A stretch of DNA of 64,000 bases from Paracyclopina nana (taxonomy: Eukaryota > Arthropoda > Copepoda > Cyclopoida > Cyclopettidae), in assembly GCA_019096065.1 (NCBI GenBank), contig JAGUCH010000002.1, positions 9,250,501-9,314,500 of the forward strand. Direction: 5' to 3'. The notes under the pieces were generated by a model. It was given only the letters and a program-made list of their open reading frames with translations. It was not told the origin of the DNA and searched no databases. How positions within the stretch are numbered: the first letter of the stretch is position 1; every line of letters begins with the position of its first letter. The translations under genes were made by a program, and so were the position numbers. Of this stretch, positions 22,048-33,615 are shown one piece after another.

Positions 22048-25000
22048 TTACTCATCAAATTTCCGCTTTTTTCCCTTGCTACCGCGGCCGCCACCCTTGT
22101 GACCACTTTCAGCTCGCATATTTTTGGCTTCGGTCTTGCTCAATGCTCTTGCCACCTGTTTTCGAGCCTCTTTTTGCCTCTTGAACTTGCGCTCTTCTTC
22201 CTTGCTCTTTCTCGCAATAAGAGTCTCGATACGCTTGGCCTTTTCAGCGTTGAGCTTATCCTCACGTTCTTCATAGACTGTCCTCAACATTTTCATCTGG
22301 TTCAGAACCTTGCGTTCTTGAGGCTCCAGAACCACTGCGACTCGTTCATTTTCAAGAGATCTCTTTTTCTCAGCAATCACTTTGGGCTTCAAGTGATAGG
22401 GCAACTCCTTTTGCAAGTTCTTGGGAATCTTCAGCTCGTTGAAAACTTTGGGCTCACGAGAGATAGCAGTGTACAAATGATCTGGGTTGGGGTTGACCGC
22501 TATATTCTTCTCCCTCTTTATCTGCCCTACAGACCTCATGCCTCTCCAATTGCTCTTTCCTTGAGGGGGCAACAGCAGGTTTGTAACAGGAGCATAAAAC
22601 TTGGGGATTTCAACAGTGAACCAGGTCTTGACAAAGACTATGTCACTGAGGAGAATTTTGTCTTCAAAGGTGGCTCTGAAAGCTCCTTGAGGAGTACTGA
22701 GTGCTTTTTTGATTTGACCTCGAATCCCTGATACAGTTCGTATGGCAGCTCCTTCAAATTTGGCCACTTCAAGGCTAGTTGTGAACATGCCTTTGACAAA
22801 AGCAGTCTTTTTGAAAATCTGATACGGCTCACCAGTCAACTTGAGCTTCTTGACAACCTGAGCTGACTTATCCATTTCCAAGACAACTCCAGTGGCAGCA
22901 ATTCTAAAGTTGGTTTGGCTGTCAGCCACACTTTGCACGGCAAGGAATCCAGTTCCTTGTGGAGTAATCGGACCCCAAAAATGTGCATCACAGTGCAGAT
23001 GTTGAGGGGTGTACTTGACCATTCTATGTCGCATATTATGGTCAAGCACCGAATAAATTGGCAGGGTCTGGAAACGCCTCCAGCCAATTGACAGAATGAG
23101 CTGATCTCGATTCTTGAGGATTTTCGGGTACCATCTGTGCTTTTTGAGTCGGCACATGACATAGCCGACTTGGTCCTCGCCTGATGAAAGACCACCCAAG
23201 ACAAGTGGATAGGTAGGGTCAAAGTTGGTCACCAATTCACATGGGACACTCCCAATCTCCACTCTCACATACATGCCAGGTCGATAGCCTTCATACTGAA
23301 TCCTAAGGCTGTCGTCCATATTTTCAAATTCACTCCTGTTTAACATGGCTTGAGCGGTAACTTCTTTTTTTAGCTCGTCGTAGTGCGTTTTACCATCACC
23401 GTCATCATAGGCAGCATCAAATTGCATTTTAAGAGCACGCTTCTTTTCGATCCGCTTTTTCCGCTCTTCTTGCTCATCAACCACGACCCTTGGGGCATCA
23501 TCGTCTTCCTTTGCATCACCAGCTTCCTGACCCTTGTGAACTTCTCCGGTTTCAAGATCCTCAAAGTCGCCGAAGACATCTTCGTCATCATCATCAAGTT
23601 TGAGCAACTCCTCTGCGTCCTCACTGTCTTTCCATTTTCCGGTCACAAAACAATCTTTGATCAAATCTCTGCTGCTTTCGATATCCCAATTGTGTAGGGT
23701 ATTCAGGTAAAACCGAGTGGTGTCCATGTCATCCAAGGCCAAGGCCTTGTTTGATCTTTTTGTCTGATCGCTGAGGACAACTTTGAAGAGGCCGCCGATT
23801 TCAGGATCGTCATTGTCGTCCGCCGCCTCATCGACTTGATCAGCTTGGCCATACACAATTTTTCGTAAAGAAGTAGTACCTGATTGCCTCTTGTAGAAAG
23901 CATCCGATGCCTTTCGAGCCAAATCATCCTTCCAGTTACCACCATCAGCACTGTCATCATCGTCATCAGACTCTTCTTCTTCTACGCCACTATCTTGTGA
24001 GAAAAACGATGATTTTTCTGCCTTATTGAGCGAAGCCAAAGCATCCTGAATTTTCATTTTCACATCGACTTTTTGGGAAGCTTCGCCTTCCACCTCATCA
24101 TCTCCGTCAGAATCAGATTCACTACAATTGATGCTTTTGTTGTCTTCTTCTTCTTCATCACTTGATTCCCCATTTAGCGAATCTGAGTCATCAGCATCAA
24201 AACCAAAGTCACGGAGCATTTGCTTGTTCTTCTGAGCCAACAGATCCTCTTCATTTTCCGGATCATCATTGAACACAGCTTTCCTCCTTCTTCTTTTTGT
24301 CACTGGATCTTCAACAACTTCTTCAGTTACTCTAGCAACATTTGCTGAACGAAGGGGGGCAGAATCTGAGAAAACTCGCAGTTCACTTTCCTCTATTTTC
24401 TTGTCCATGGTAAGTTCTGTGCCAATGATGGTTTCCACCAAGTCGTTTGAAGGCCGCGATTCTTGAGCCACTATGTGCTTTCCCTTGGCATGGCTATGAC
24501 TGCCCCCCAAATCAATGTAGACTGCATCTTTGTCATACACGATGCCACCCACTCCTGACATGGGTGCGTAAATGGTTTTTTCTTTTTCAACCAAAGTCCT
24601 CTTCTTGAGTGTGTCTGGCAAAGGGCAAGGATCCGGCAGAAGACTAATGCTTTTCACTGGGAAGTCTCCTACTCCGGGCAGAGTGACTTTTCCACCTTGT
24701 TTGAAGTGAGTGCCCCTCACGTAACCATAAAATGAAACGTGGCGATTGCACTTGGGATTCACTCTTACATCTTCGCTGCTAGTCAAGTCCTCAATCCTAT
24801 CAGCAACGAGGTATGGATGGGATTCGCGCCAAACTAAGGGTCGGAATTTCATCACCGACATGAATCGACCAAGGTTGTGGATTTCGGTCTTTTGGTATTC
24901 CCCGTGAACCATCCCCGACAAGTAGAACAATTTGGCACCCTGATATACTTCCGTCCAGAATCGGTGCTTCATGAGCTTTTTGGTCCTTCGAAGATTTTTG

Positions 25001-25572
25001 TTGTTTTTGAAAGAGTCCAAGTGAGTCAGAATCCCCATGACACGTGGGAAACCGTGAGTTTGACAAATATTAAGAAACTCAAAGACTTCCATCTCGAAAC
25101 CAAATGAAGCATCGACCATGATTAAGGCAAGATCAGCAACCTTAGCCACGTCAATCATGACGTTGATGTCGTTGCTCACTTCGATGAAGGTAATCCTTCT
25201 CTGCTTGCCAGACACTATTGTCACTGGTCCTTTGATGTCAGTCAACGCTTGCCTTGTAAAATTTCTCACAAGGCATCTCAGGAGAGTTGATTTCCCTACT
25301 TTGGGTGGGCCAACGATGGCAACAACAATAGGTGGTGGCTCAACAGGAGTTCGGTCAACTTGCGGCACGTGTTTTCGCTTTTCGCTGATATCCTCCTTTC
25401 TTCGAACTCTCCGTTCAGTTTTACCAACATTTTGGATGGCGAAAGCTTTAGGGTTTCGCTCACGCATGGATTTGTCATCTTGGTTCAGCTTAGCCTTTGC
25501 CTTTTTCTTGTTGGCCTTGCCCCCAGCATGAGGCTTTCTGTGGTCTTTCTTGGGTTTTTCAAACTCGTCCAT
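22048..25572 (-). CDS. BMS1: Ribosome biogenesis GTPase BMS1
   Basis: BMS1 works in the small-subunit processome in the nucleolus, needed for 40S assembly, with RCL1 as partner. It is a single exon of 1174 residues, close to the family length. The start at 25572 gives [20 protein letters not shown], followed by a lysine-rich region. The GTPase P-loop GPPKVGKST is at about 88-96, then [33 protein letters not shown] and [12 protein letters not shown]. The middle carries long Asp/Glu-rich runs (about 480-560 and 670-700). The C-terminal half has the conserved TSR1/BMS1 core ([47 protein letters not shown]). It converges on the E-Syt gene and diverges from RFC5. Confidence 0.96.
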   Translation of the reverse strand: MDEFEKPKKDHRKPHAGGKANKKKAKAKLNQDDKSMRERNPKAFAIQNVGKTERRVRRKEDISEKRKHVPQVDRTPVEPPPIVVAIVGPPKVGKSTLLRCLVRNFTRQALTDIKGPVTIVSGKQRRITFIEVSNDINVMIDVAKVADLALIMVDASFGFEMEVFEFLNICQTHGFPRVMGILTHLDSFKNNKNLRRTKKLMKHRFWTEVYQGAKLFYLSGMVHGEYQKTEIHNLGRFMSVMKFRPLVWRESHPYLVADRIEDLTSSEDVRVNPKCNRHVSFYGYVRGTHFKQGGKVTLPGVGDFPVKSISLLPDPCPLPDTLKKRTLVEKEKTIYAPMSGVGGIVYDKDAVYIDLGGSHSHAKGKHIVAQESRPSNDLVETIIGTELTMDKKIEESELRVFSDSAPLRSANVARVTEEVVEDPVTKRRRRKAVFNDDPENEEDLLAQKNKQMLRDFGFDADDSDSLNGESSDEEEEDNKSINCSESDSDGDDEVEGEASQKVDVKMKIQDALASLNKAEKSSFFSQDSGVEEEESDDDDDSADGGNWKDDLARKASDAFYKRQSGTTSLRKIVYGQADQVDEAADDNDDPEIGGLFKVVLSDQTKRSNKALALDDMDTTRFYLNTLHNWDIESSRDLIKDCFVTGKWKDSEDAEELLKLDDDDEDVFGDFEDLETGEVHKGQEAGDAKEDDDAPRVVVDEQEERKKRIEKKRALKMQFDAAYDDGDGKTHYDELKKEVTAQAMLNRSEFENMDDSLRIQYEGYRPGMYVRVEIGSVPCELVTNFDPTYPLVLGGLSSGEDQVGYVMCRLKKHRWYPKILKNRDQLILSIGWRRFQTLPIYSVLDHNMRHRMVKYTPQHLHCDAHFWGPITPQGTGFLAVQSVADSQTNFRIAATGVVLEMDKSAQVVKKLKLTGEPYQIFKKTAFVKGMFTTSLEVAKFEGAAIRTVSGIRGQIKKALSTPQGAFRATFEDKILLSDIVFVKTWFTVEIPKFYAPVTNLLLPPQGKSNWRGMRSVGQIKREKNIAVNPNPDHLYTAISREPKVFNELKIPKNLQKELPYHLKPKVIAEKKRSLENERVAVVLEPQERKVLNQMKMLRTVYEEREDKLNAEKAKRIETLIARKSKEEERKFKRQKEARKQVARALSKTEAKNMRAESGHKGGGRGSKGKKRKFDE

Positions 25573-25725
25573 CTTTCGAATGGCTCCCAGCAGCCACACG
25601 TGTGCAAATTGTTATTTGTTTTGAGCGTATGTAAAGTAGAAGCCTGTGGGTCTTAACTCAATGTATAGTAGAGTGCTGTGGAAGCTCCGGCGGGAAGCCG
25701 GGGACCTTGTTGTTGTTGTTTCTTT

Positions 25726-26170
25726 CAGGGTGACCAGATGTGGCTATTTATAGCCCAAGTGGCTATTTTTGACCCATGTGTTGCTACGGAAATTTAGGCC
25801 GAATAGCCATAGCCATTTGTGGCTATATTTGAAAAGCCCGAAAATTTGATATTTTTACTTAATAAATGCTAGAAAATCATCGAAAAAGCAGGGGGAAAAA
25901 TTAAATTTGCAAAAACGGCTGACTTTTTTAAAAAATATTTTGCCACCAAAACTTGAAGAAAATGATTATTTAATCCTTGCTTTCATCACAGTAATCCCAA
26001 AAATTGGATCAAATTTTCATAATAAATATTAGTCATTGTGAAAATTCCTAAAAATGTTGCTATTTTTCGCCAATTTGTGGCTATTTTGAGTCATTTTTCT
26101 TAGATAGCCAAACGTGGCTATTTTTGGGGAAAATCTGGCTACAACCCCCTCAAATTTTCTGGTCACCCTG
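25726..26170. mobile_element. hAT-type MITE in the BMS1/RFC5 intergenic region
   Basis: The element starts CAGGGTGACCAG and ends CTGGTCACCCTG, a perfect 12-bp terminal inverted repeat. It is flanked by a perfect 8-bp direct repeat GTTTCTTT (25718-25725 and 26171-26178), the target-duplication length of hAT transposons. The 445-bp interior is AT-rich, with repeated GTGGCTATTT words, and has no open frame. The intact duplication suggests fairly recent insertion. It sits between two divergent housekeeping start codons (25572 and 26303). Confidence 0.9.
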
Positions 26171-26302
26171 GTTTCTTTTCAAATATCAACAAAATTCAAC
26201 ATACAACTTTGATTCTACTTTCAAGTGAATCTACTTTCTCAGGAATCGAAATTCTCGACAATTTATTTCGTCAGATTCAAAAAGGTCAAGATTACTGTGA
26301 AA

Positions 26303-27365
26303 ATGTCATCTGAGACGATAAGGAGCAATCTCCCTTGGGTTGAAAAATACAGACCCAACGCCCTGCAAGAACTCATTTCTCACGAAGACATTATTCGAAC
26401 AATCAGAAAGTTTATTTCTGTCGACAAGTTGCCCCATCTCTTGTTTTATGGACCTCCGGGCACGGGAAAAACTTCCACCATTTTAGCTTGCGCAAAAGAG
26501 ATTTACTCCCCAAAAGAATTCAATTCGATGGTATTGGAACTCAACGCCTCTGATGATCGTGGAATCAACGTAGTAAGGGGGCAGATTCTGAGCTTTGCTT
26601 CGACAAGGACCATTTTCAACTCTGGTTACAAATTGATCATTCTCGATGAGGCCGACGCAATGACCAACGATGCTCAAAATGCGCTCAGACGAATCATTGA
26701 AAAGTTTACTGACAACGTTCGATTTTGCCTTATCTGCAACTACCTATCAAAGATCATCCCAGCTCTGCAAAGCAGATGTACCAGATTTCGGTTCGGCCCA
26801 CTGAATGCAAATCAAATTTTGCCAAGGTTGGAGCACGTTGCTAATGCACAAAATGTCAACCTGACAGATGACGGAAAACAAGCTCTTATTAATCTCTCCG
26901 GAGGGGACATGAGAAAGGTATAACTCAGTTCAAGCCCATTGGGTGCTTTATTTATTTGGACCTTTTTTCTTGCAGGTGCTGAATGTCCTTCAAAGTTGCT
27001 CCATGGCATTTGATGTTGTCAATGAAGACAATGTGTATACTTGCGTTGGCCATCCACTCAAGTCGGACATTGCCAATATTGTTACATGGATGTTAAACGA
27101 GCCCTTCTCAGTTGCCTACTCTAATACTCTCAAGTTGAAAACTCTCAAAGGCTTTGCGCTCCAAGACATCATCAGCGAAGTGCATAATTATGTGCACAGG
27201 CTCGATTTGCCGCAAGCCATTCGTATTCACCTACTCATCAAACTTGGAGAGATCGAAGAGCGCCTATTTAAGGGTACCAACGAGAAAATTCAACTTGGAT
27301 CGTTGATTTCAGCTTTTCAAGTAACTCGAGATATGGTGAAAGAGGAAGCCAATTCCAAATCGTAA
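26303..27365 (+). CDS. RFC5: Replication factor C subunit 5 (clamp loader small subunit)
   Basis: RFC loads the PCNA clamp on primed DNA. Exons 26303-26917 and 26976-27365 give 334 residues, close to the 340 of human RFC5. Walker A GPPGTGKT is at 50-57, Walker B LDEAD at 114-118 and the SRC arginine-finger motif at 157-159; LPWVEKYRP is the usual RFC N-terminus and ELNASDDRGI is RFC box V. The frame extends upstream to 26225, but the ATG at 26303 gives the family's N-terminus. CNYLSKIIPALQSRCTRFRF favours RFC5 over RFC2 and RFC4. Confidence 0.95.
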
Positions 27366-27408
27366 ATATATTTGATACATTTTAACCAAGTATCTGTAAT
27401 GTACTGTA

Positions 27409-28467
27409 TTATGGATTTGTGGGGGGCCCTTGAGGCGGATTGCTAGCCGATGGATTTCGTGGGAGTCTGGGCCCTCTATTTCCCGCAACAGGCCCATATG
27501 GCCCATTATTCATGTGTTGAGTATGTACCGAATTCCACTGAATAGGCCCATAGTTCCGTGGGTTGTATCGTTTCTCTTTTCGAAAAAACGCATTGTTGCT
27601 TCTGACTTGCTGGTGCGGAAAAACATAGGCGCCCTGGTCACCATTCTCACTCTCGCAATTTGAAGGATTTCTTCTTCTTGCTTTTCTCTCTTCCTCATCG
27701 TCCGAATAATCAACGTGACACGGAGGTGGCTCCTTGTCATTCTCCCAGGAAGCATCGCTACCTTTTAGCTTCATCAGCTCAGCCAAAAACACAAATGAAG
27801 TATGCTCTGTTCTCGGTGCGAAATACACTTCCATTCCAACGCTGATATTATGCTTGGCAACATGCTCGTTTGAGTTGAATCTGACGCAGTAAAAGGGCTG
27901 AACAACTGGTCCCATCACATCAAAAACTCGGCCCAGAGTTCGTTTGCCTTTTTCCAGAAACAACACGGTATCAAGATCAAGCGCAGGTGAGTTGGGCGTG
28001 GTCTTCACAACAACCATATCGTCCACTATAGAGCCCACGGTTCCAATTTGAATGCATTCGTATTCGGGAACGGTGATGTGCAAATCTTCAATAGGAGGTA
28101 GGTCACAGGGGAGGAATTCCCCCTTAACTCTGGGCGGTGGCTTTTTGGCCTTCTTGGAGGAAGCTTCTTTATTGCCACCAAGCACCATTCCCCCGTCATC
28201 AGAGTCATCTGAATCATCTGAGGATGAGGAAGCATCCGCAACAGATGCAGAAGAGTCATCGGAAGAAGACGAAGAGACGTTGCTTCGGTACTTCACAGAC
28301 CGAGCAAATTCCACTCTGCGCACAGACTCTTTCAGCACGCTTGCTAATATGCAATCTCTCACGAAATCCTCGTCTGTGTCAAATTCGATTGCACATTCCA
28401 TCTCTTCATCTGATTCAGTTTCACTATAGTTGTTGGCAATAGATGCCAGAGCTCCAAAAGCCGCCAT
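27409..28467 (-). CDS. NAF1: H/ACA RNP assembly factor NAF1
   Basis: NAF1 shuttles to nascent H/ACA RNPs with dyskerin and is replaced by GAR1. It is a single exon of 352 residues. The N-terminus is acidic with serine runs (DASSSSDDSDDSDD, about 78-91). The GAR1-like barrel is at about 125-235: CIQIGTVGSIVDDMVVVK, then DTVLFLEKGKRTLGRVFDV and GPVVQPFYCVRFNS. The C-terminal tail is rich in Asn, Pro, Gly and Arg (PRLPRNPSASNPPQGP), as usual in NAF1. Its stop is 43 bp from the convergent RFC5 stop. Confidence 0.92.
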   Translation of the reverse strand: MAAFGALASIANNYSETESDEEMECAIEFDTDEDFVRDCILASVLKESVRRVEFARSVKYRSNVSSSSSDDSSASVADASSSSDDSDDSDDGGMVLGGNKEASSKKAKKPPPRVKGEFLPCDLPPIEDLHITVPEYECIQIGTVGSIVDDMVVVKTTPNSPALDLDTVLFLEKGKRTLGRVFDVMGPVVQPFYCVRFNSNEHVAKHNISVGMEVYFAPRTEHTSFVFLAELMKLKGSDASWENDKEPPPCHVDYSDDEEERKARRRNPSNCESENGDQGAYVFPHQQVRSNNAFFRKEKRYNPRNYGPIQWNSVHTQHMNNGPYGPVAGNRGPRLPRNPSASNPPQGPPTNP

Positions 28468-28721
28468 CTCTAATTTGATCTTATTTCGAAAGTTTGTTTG
28501 TCAAAATATCTTGATCACCCACACTCATGGCTCATGCTCGTTTTGTTTACAAAAAGCTATTCAGAGCTACGAGCTACATACTGTAACATTTTCCCCCAAT
28601 ATTTGGCCCTTTTTCATAATAACTGGGCTGAATCTTTATGAAGATGATAATAGCTCAGTCCTTAGCGGGATTCACAACAACTTGTAAGGAACTTCAAACT
28701 TTAGCAGTATTTTTTGAATGG

Positions 28722-29216
28722 ATGGGAAAGAAACGGCCTCAGGCGTCCTTTAAGACCAAGTCGAAAGGGAAAAAAGCGGCCAAGAAGAACTCGAAAAATA
28801 AGAAGAAGAGGAAAGAGAAAAACTACTGTGACAGCGTGGAGCTAGGCCTCGCTGAGATTTGCTCAAAACTGAACGGTTTTAGCATCATAGAAAACAGCAG
28901 CAGTACCCATCAAAAAAAGCTCTCGACTGCAACGGACAACTTTTTGGCTCAAAGTGGCATTACTGATTCTGTGACCTGCAGGAGCAAGAGAAAAAAGAGC
29001 AAAAAGAGCTCGAAGAAAGCATATTCCATGCTCAAGTTGTTTTCGGCTTTGCCTGACGTTGCTACCAGTGAAAGTGTATCATCTTCTCTACCTGTCAAGT
29101 TTGTTCAGTCCTCTGATTTTGTTCAGAGTCATAGAGATTCTAAAAGATTTCACAAGCGGATCATAAAGAAGGAGAGAAGGCGAGTTCGCAGTTCTAAGCA
29201 AGCTTGCTGTTTGTAA
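28722..29216 (+). CDS. Lysine/arginine-rich protein upstream of GINS1, unknown
   Basis: The frame opens at an ATG at 28638, but the ATG at 28722 (MGKKRPQASFKTKSKGKK) starts the basic protein and is preferred, giving 164 residues. It has three basic clusters (KGKKAAKKNSKNKKKRKEK, SKRKKSKKSSKK and RIIKKERRRVRSSK) separated by a serine-rich middle, typical of nucleolar proteins. I do not recognise a family. Its stop TAA is followed by eight bases and then the GINS1 ATG on the same strand. Confidence 0.6.
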   Translation: MGKKRPQASFKTKSKGKKAAKKNSKNKKKRKEKNYCDSVELGLAEICSKLNGFSIIENSSSTHQKKLSTATDNFLAQSGITDSVTCRSKRKKSKKSSKKAYSMLKLFSALPDVATSESVSSSLPVKFVQSSDFVQSHRDSKRFHKRIIKKERRRVRSSKQACCL

Positions 29217-29224
29217 CTCTAAAG

Positions 29225-29855
29225 ATGGCTTTTTTGGGTGAGAAAGCATTGGAACTCATCCGTGAGAGCATTCGAGCTCATGACATGATTGGAGCTTTCA
29301 ACGAGGAAAAGGTTCGGGCTGTTCTTGAGGAAATCAAGACGCTTTACGAAGAGGTATAACATTGAACTTTTTTGATTACGTAATTTTTTCAAATAATTCA
29401 ATTTATTTTAGAACGAAAAAGAGACCTGGGCAGAGACACCTAGCATGCCGTCCATTTTACTTCGTCATAACGTGCTTGAACGTGACAAGCGATGTCTCTT
29501 GGCATATCTAAATGATCGAGCATCCAAAATCACCGAAATGCGGTGGCAATTTGGGCCTGTCCTGCCCCCAGAAATCAGGTCGCAATTGTGTGATCCCGAA
29601 TTGAGATTTTTCAACCAGTACAACAAAGATCTGGCTGCATATATGAGAGCCATTGGTGATGGCATTGGCATCGATCTGACCACCGATCAAGCTCCCCCCA
29701 AATCCTTGTATGTTGAGGTGCGTTGTCTCCAAGACTACGGTGAATTAGAGACTGACGAAGGAACGATCATTGTTCTGAAAAAGAACACCCAACACTTTTT
29801 ACCGCGATCGCAATGTGAGCCGCTTATTCGTCAAGGCATTCTTGAACATGTATGA
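29225..29855 (+). CDS. GINS1: DNA replication complex GINS subunit PSF1
   Basis: PSF1 is one of four GINS subunits in the CMG replicative helicase. Exons 29225-29353 and 29412-29855 give 190 residues (human PSF1 has 196). FGEKALELIRE-like N-terminus, then LLRHNVLERDKRCLLAYLND and MRWQFGPVLPPEI are the conserved GINS1 motifs. The C-terminal B domain begins at about residue 145 with LYVEVRCLQDYGELETDEGT and ends in LPRSQCEPLIRQGIL. It follows the basic protein with only 8 nt between, so co-transcription is likely. Confidence 0.95.
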
Positions 29856-30254
29856 AATGAAATGAATGAATTTAGCCTCATTTTAAATTTGCCGCCTTTT
29901 CCGTGCGCATATTTCATTGGCTGTTGTTTTCCGGTCGTGGTCCAGTCACAGCGAGGGAGGCTTGCCTTGTTGGCTAAAAGGTTGGGGCAGCGCGCTTGCT
30001 CTATTAAGGCAAACTGAAATGTCTTCAAAAATGCTTTCTTATCCCCTATGACCAGAATGGGGAAAATTATGGGTTTTTCGCTGTTAATATCACGGATGTG
30101 ATGATACTGTCACTTTGGTAACTAAACATTCAAAGATCAAGCTGAATTAAGCGTGAACTATGGGTGATCGACTTGAAATCGGTAAGCTTATTAAGCAGAC
30201 CGAAAACCGACTTAGTCACTTGATATTTATTTTGCGAGAAGGAATCTGAGAAGA
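29856..30254. other. Intergenic GINS1-OST48, nothing assigned
   Basis: The 399 bp contain the GINS1 3' end and OST48 5' region. No open frame, RNA gene or repeat stands out. Confidence 0.4.
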
Positions 30255-31637
30255 ATGGTGGCTATGATTGCCCCCTTTTTTATGCTGTCGCTAGCAATGG
30301 CTATGCAAGCAAGTGCTGCCGTGGAAAACCCTAGAGTTTTGGCCCTTCTTGACAACCTTTCCATTCGGGAAAGTCATTCGATGTTCTTCAAGCAATTACA
30401 AGACATGGGTTTTACTGTCACATTCAAAGTGGCCGACGATTCATCAATTGTTCTCAAGAAATATGGAGCTTTCTTGTACGACCATTTGATCCTCTTTTCG
30501 CCATCGGTTGAAGAGTTTGGCGGTGCCCTAAGCGTCGAGGGAGTTACTGAATTCGTTGATGCCGGTGGCAACGTATTTATTGCTGGGAGCTCATTGACGG
30601 GTGATATTCTGAGGGAAATTGCCAGGTACCTAAAATCATTTTTTGCTTCTGTCAGATTTTATTGTTCGTGTTTTTTCCCTAGTGAGTGCGGATTTGAGGC
30701 TGACGAGGAAGGAAACTCGGTGATCGACCACCTGAACTTTGACGTGAATCTTGATGGTGGAAAGCACACAACCATCATCGCAGACCCTGCCAATCTCGTC
30801 GACTCTCCGCACATTGTGGGTGACAAAAAATCCCTGGCCCCTATCCTGTATGAAGGAACCGGTCTGATAGTCGACCGAGAAAATCCTCTAGTCCTCGAAA
30901 TTCTGACAGCCTCCTCCTCTGCGTACAGTCACAATCCCGATCAACCCATCACTGAATACCCACATGCAACAGGAAAAAACACCGTTCTGGTTGCTGCTCT
31001 TCAAGCCCGCAATAATGCTCGCGTGGTGTTCGCTGGTTCCATTGAAATGTTCTCTGACAAGTTTTTCTTGGCCTCGGTGTCTGCACGTAATGGGAAGAAA
31101 TCAGACCGATCTGGCAATCAAGCTTTGGCCACCGCCATCAGTAGGTGGTGCTTCAAGCTGTCTGGCGTTCTTCGAGTGAAGTCAGTCAACCATCACTTAG
31201 CTGGAGAAAAGGTCCCGCCCCCCGTTGCCTACACGATCAAAGACAACGTTGTCTATGAAATTGATATTGAGGAGTATCGCGGGGATAAGTGGCAGCCATT
31301 CCTCGGCAAGGACGTGCAGATGGAATTCGTCCGAATCGACCCTTTTGTGCGTCTGACATTGACCAACAAAAATGGGCACCTTGAGGGCGCATTCACCATT
31401 CCCGACGTTTATGGAGTGTACCAATTTAAAGTGGATTATGTTCGCACAGGCCTCACGAGGCTCTATTCTACCACTCAGTTCTCTGTTCGGCCTTTGCGGC
31501 ATGATCAATATGAGAGATTTATACCCTCTGCATACCCATACTATGCTTCGGCATTCAGTATGATGGCAGGGGTCTTTCTGTTCAGCATGGTGTTCCTCCA
31601 CCACAAAGGCTCGGATGGCAAGTCCAAAACTGAGTGA
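30255..31637 (+). CDS. DDOST: Oligosaccharyltransferase 48-kDa subunit (OST48/DDOST/WBP1)
   Basis: This subunit of the ER oligosaccharyltransferase supports N-glycosylation. Exons 30255-30625 and 30683-31637 give 441 residues (human 456). The intron is 57 nt, free of stops and a multiple of three, so an unspliced frame also stays open; the junction REIASECGFE matches the human REFGSECGIE, which decides it. There is a signal peptide (1-22), then [18 protein letters not shown], a large luminal part, one membrane segment near the C-terminus ([18 protein letters not shown]) and a tail KSKTE that fits a KXKXX retrieval motif. Confidence 0.95.
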   Translation: MVAMIAPFFMLSLAMAMQASAAVENPRVLALLDNLSIRESHSMFFKQLQDMGFTVTFKVADDSSIVLKKYGAFLYDHLILFSPSVEEFGGALSVEGVTEFVDAGGNVFIAGSSLTGDILREIARYLKSFFASVRFYCSCFFPSECGFEADEEGNSVIDHLNFDVNLDGGKHTTIIADPANLVDSPHIVGDKKSLAPILYEGTGLIVDRENPLVLEILTASSSAYSHNPDQPITEYPHATGKNTVLVAALQARNNARVVFAGSIEMFSDKFFLASVSARNGKKSDRSGNQALATAISRWCFKLSGVLRVKSVNHHLAGEKVPPPVAYTIKDNVVYEIDIEEYRGDKWQPFLGKDVQMEFVRIDPFVRLTLTNKNGHLEGAFTIPDVYGVYQFKVDYVRTGLTRLYSTTQFSVRPLRHDQYERFIPSAYPYYASAFSMMAGVFLFSMVFLHHKGSDGKSKTE

Positions 31638-31818
31638 TCTCCAAATTTTTTGCGCCTTGAAATACATTCAAAACGCACATTCAAGAGCATCCTCTCGCTG
31701 AGCTCAATCATTATCATATTTTACAGTGTTCGGCGCCCTCGGTTCAAAAGTTGTCGGATAACAACAGTGACGTCACATTCAGGAGCTCCAATTTCATAAG
31801 TAACCTTTAGCCGCTCTT

Positions 31819-33159
31819 ATGTCAAGCAAGGCCAAAGTTTGTGTGATAGGAGCCGGAGCTGCTGGCCTTTGTGCGGCCAAGCATTTGTCCCTAAATGGGC
31901 GCTTCGAGCCGACTGTCTACGAGCAAACGAAGGAGGCAAGTATACGTACAACTATGGAGAGAGGCGAGTTTTTTAGTACTCTTCTTCTCTTTACTTAATA
32001 GGTGGGTGGCACTTGGGTCTATGATCCTCGGACTGGCCACGATGAACACGGCCTTCCCATACACTCAAGTATGTACCGCAGCCTCAAGACGAACTTGCCC
32101 AAGGAGGTAATGGCGTTCCCCGACTACCCATTTCCGAGCAATGCTGAGTCTTTCCTGCACCACACGCAAATACAAAGCTATTTAAGAAGCTACGCGGACC
32201 ACTTCGACGTAGCTAAGTTTATCGAGTTCAACACTTCGGTCCACCATGTGGGGCCGTCGCAAAGTGGGTCAAGGGAGTGGACAGTGACAACCCAAAACCT
32301 AAGCACTGGCAGGCGAGTTAAGTCGGAGTTCGATGCGATAATGGTCTGTAACGGACATTATTCAATTCCGTACATTCCTGATCTCGAAGGAATGGCCAGT
32401 TTCAAAGGGTCGATCATGCACAGTCACGACTATCGAACTCCGGACATTTTCGCTGGCAAAACAGTGGCCATCCTTGGGGCTGCAGCCTCCGGCTCCGACA
32501 TCAGCCTCGAAATTGCCAACGTGGCTGAGCGCATTTTTCTGTGCCACAATAATGCTCCCATACCTTCAGCGTTGCCTGAAAATATGCAACAAAGGAAAGG
32601 CATAGAGAAAATTATTGGAGCTCATGAAATTTCGCTCAGCGACGGAACAACCGTAACCGATGTGAATGCCATCCTTTTCTGCACTGGCTACAACTACTCG
32701 TTCCCATTCCTAGACGAGGCTTGCAGGCCAGTAGTGAAAAATCGGGTCGTTTGGCCTCTGTACAAGCACCTGATTCACATCGATCACCCGACGATGTGCT
32801 TTGTCGGTATTCCCATCCAAATATGTCCGTTTCCACAATTCGATTTGCAAGTGCAGCTCTTTGTCAAAAGCCTCGCAGGGGACGTGAAGTTGCCCTCCAG
32901 AGAGGCCATGCTGGAAGACACTCGGAGTGAAATGAAAGCCAAAACAGGAGCAGGAGTGGCGGAGAAGCATTTCCACAAAATGGGCTCTGCTCAGTGGGAC
33001 TACAATCGATCCCTGTGCAAACTGGCCCAATTGGAGGAGATCCCCCTTTGTGTCGAAAAGCTCTACGGCGATGTTCATGAACGAAGAAGGCACCATTTGT
33101 CTACCTACAAGCAGGACAAGTACGAGCTCAGGGGCTCCACATACGAGCTTCTATTTTAA
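31819..33159 (+). CDS. Flavin-containing monooxygenase
   Basis: FMOs oxygenate nitrogen or sulfur in small molecules with FAD and NADPH. Exons 31819-31935 and 32002-33159 give 424 residues, typical of invertebrate FMOs. The FAD motif is VCVIGAGAAG (about 7-16), then EVGGTWVYDP across the junction. The FMO identity motif is FKGSIMHSHDY. The NADPH fold has AILGAAASGSDIS, and FCTGYNYSFPFL is the ATGY-type motif. The intron starts with GC (GCAAGT) rather than GT. It ends 101 bp from the convergent membrane-protein gene. Confidence 0.93.
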
Positions 33160-33260
33160 AAATGGATCATTGAAATACAGTACTTAAGCTATGTGTCATG
33201 AAACGGAACTATGAGCCAAGACTTTCCAGCGAGTAGGATGCAGTTAGCCTTGGAGTCTTG

Positions 33261-33615
33261 TCATGCCCGTTCATCATAATCGTCGTCCTCGTTGATTTTG
33301 ACCTCGGTGAGGAGGCCTTGCTTATCGCCCTCAAATTGCACTTCCACATCACCACCTTCGTGCCTTCGATTACTCATCCTGCAACGGGCATCATGATATT
33401 ACCGTGCTTGGCATCTCGTCCAGCAGAGGCGAATAATTGCTACAAAAGGAGCTGTTTGTCGTCATTACTAGGGAAACAAATGACTTACACTTGCGTATAA
33501 CGATACCCCGTGGTCAATGCGTTGTCCTTTCGGCGCCAGCAGCATCGACGAACGATACAAATGAAGAGAAGGGATACGACCATCAAGCCCAGCAACGCAC
33601 ATACACCGATGGCAA
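33261..33615 (-). CDS. C-terminal exons of an unknown single-pass membrane protein
   Basis: Two exons, 33489-33615 and 33261-33378, join in phase (phase 2 donor GTAAGT, acceptor GCAG). The first encodes a membrane segment (CALLGLMVVSLLFICIV) followed by basic anchors RRCCWRRK; the second encodes an acidic cytosolic tail ending INEDDDYDERA. Upstream exons, including any signal peptide, must lie to the right of 33615 but I could not identify them. The layout (membrane segment, basic anchor, acidic tail) recalls FAM174-like proteins, without a clear match. Confidence 0.5.

Noticed and set aside
22099..22731. 210-residue plus-strand open frame within BMS1
   Set aside because: It is antisense to conserved BMS1 coding sequence, with no homology or splice support; long antisense frames are common opposite codon-biased genes.
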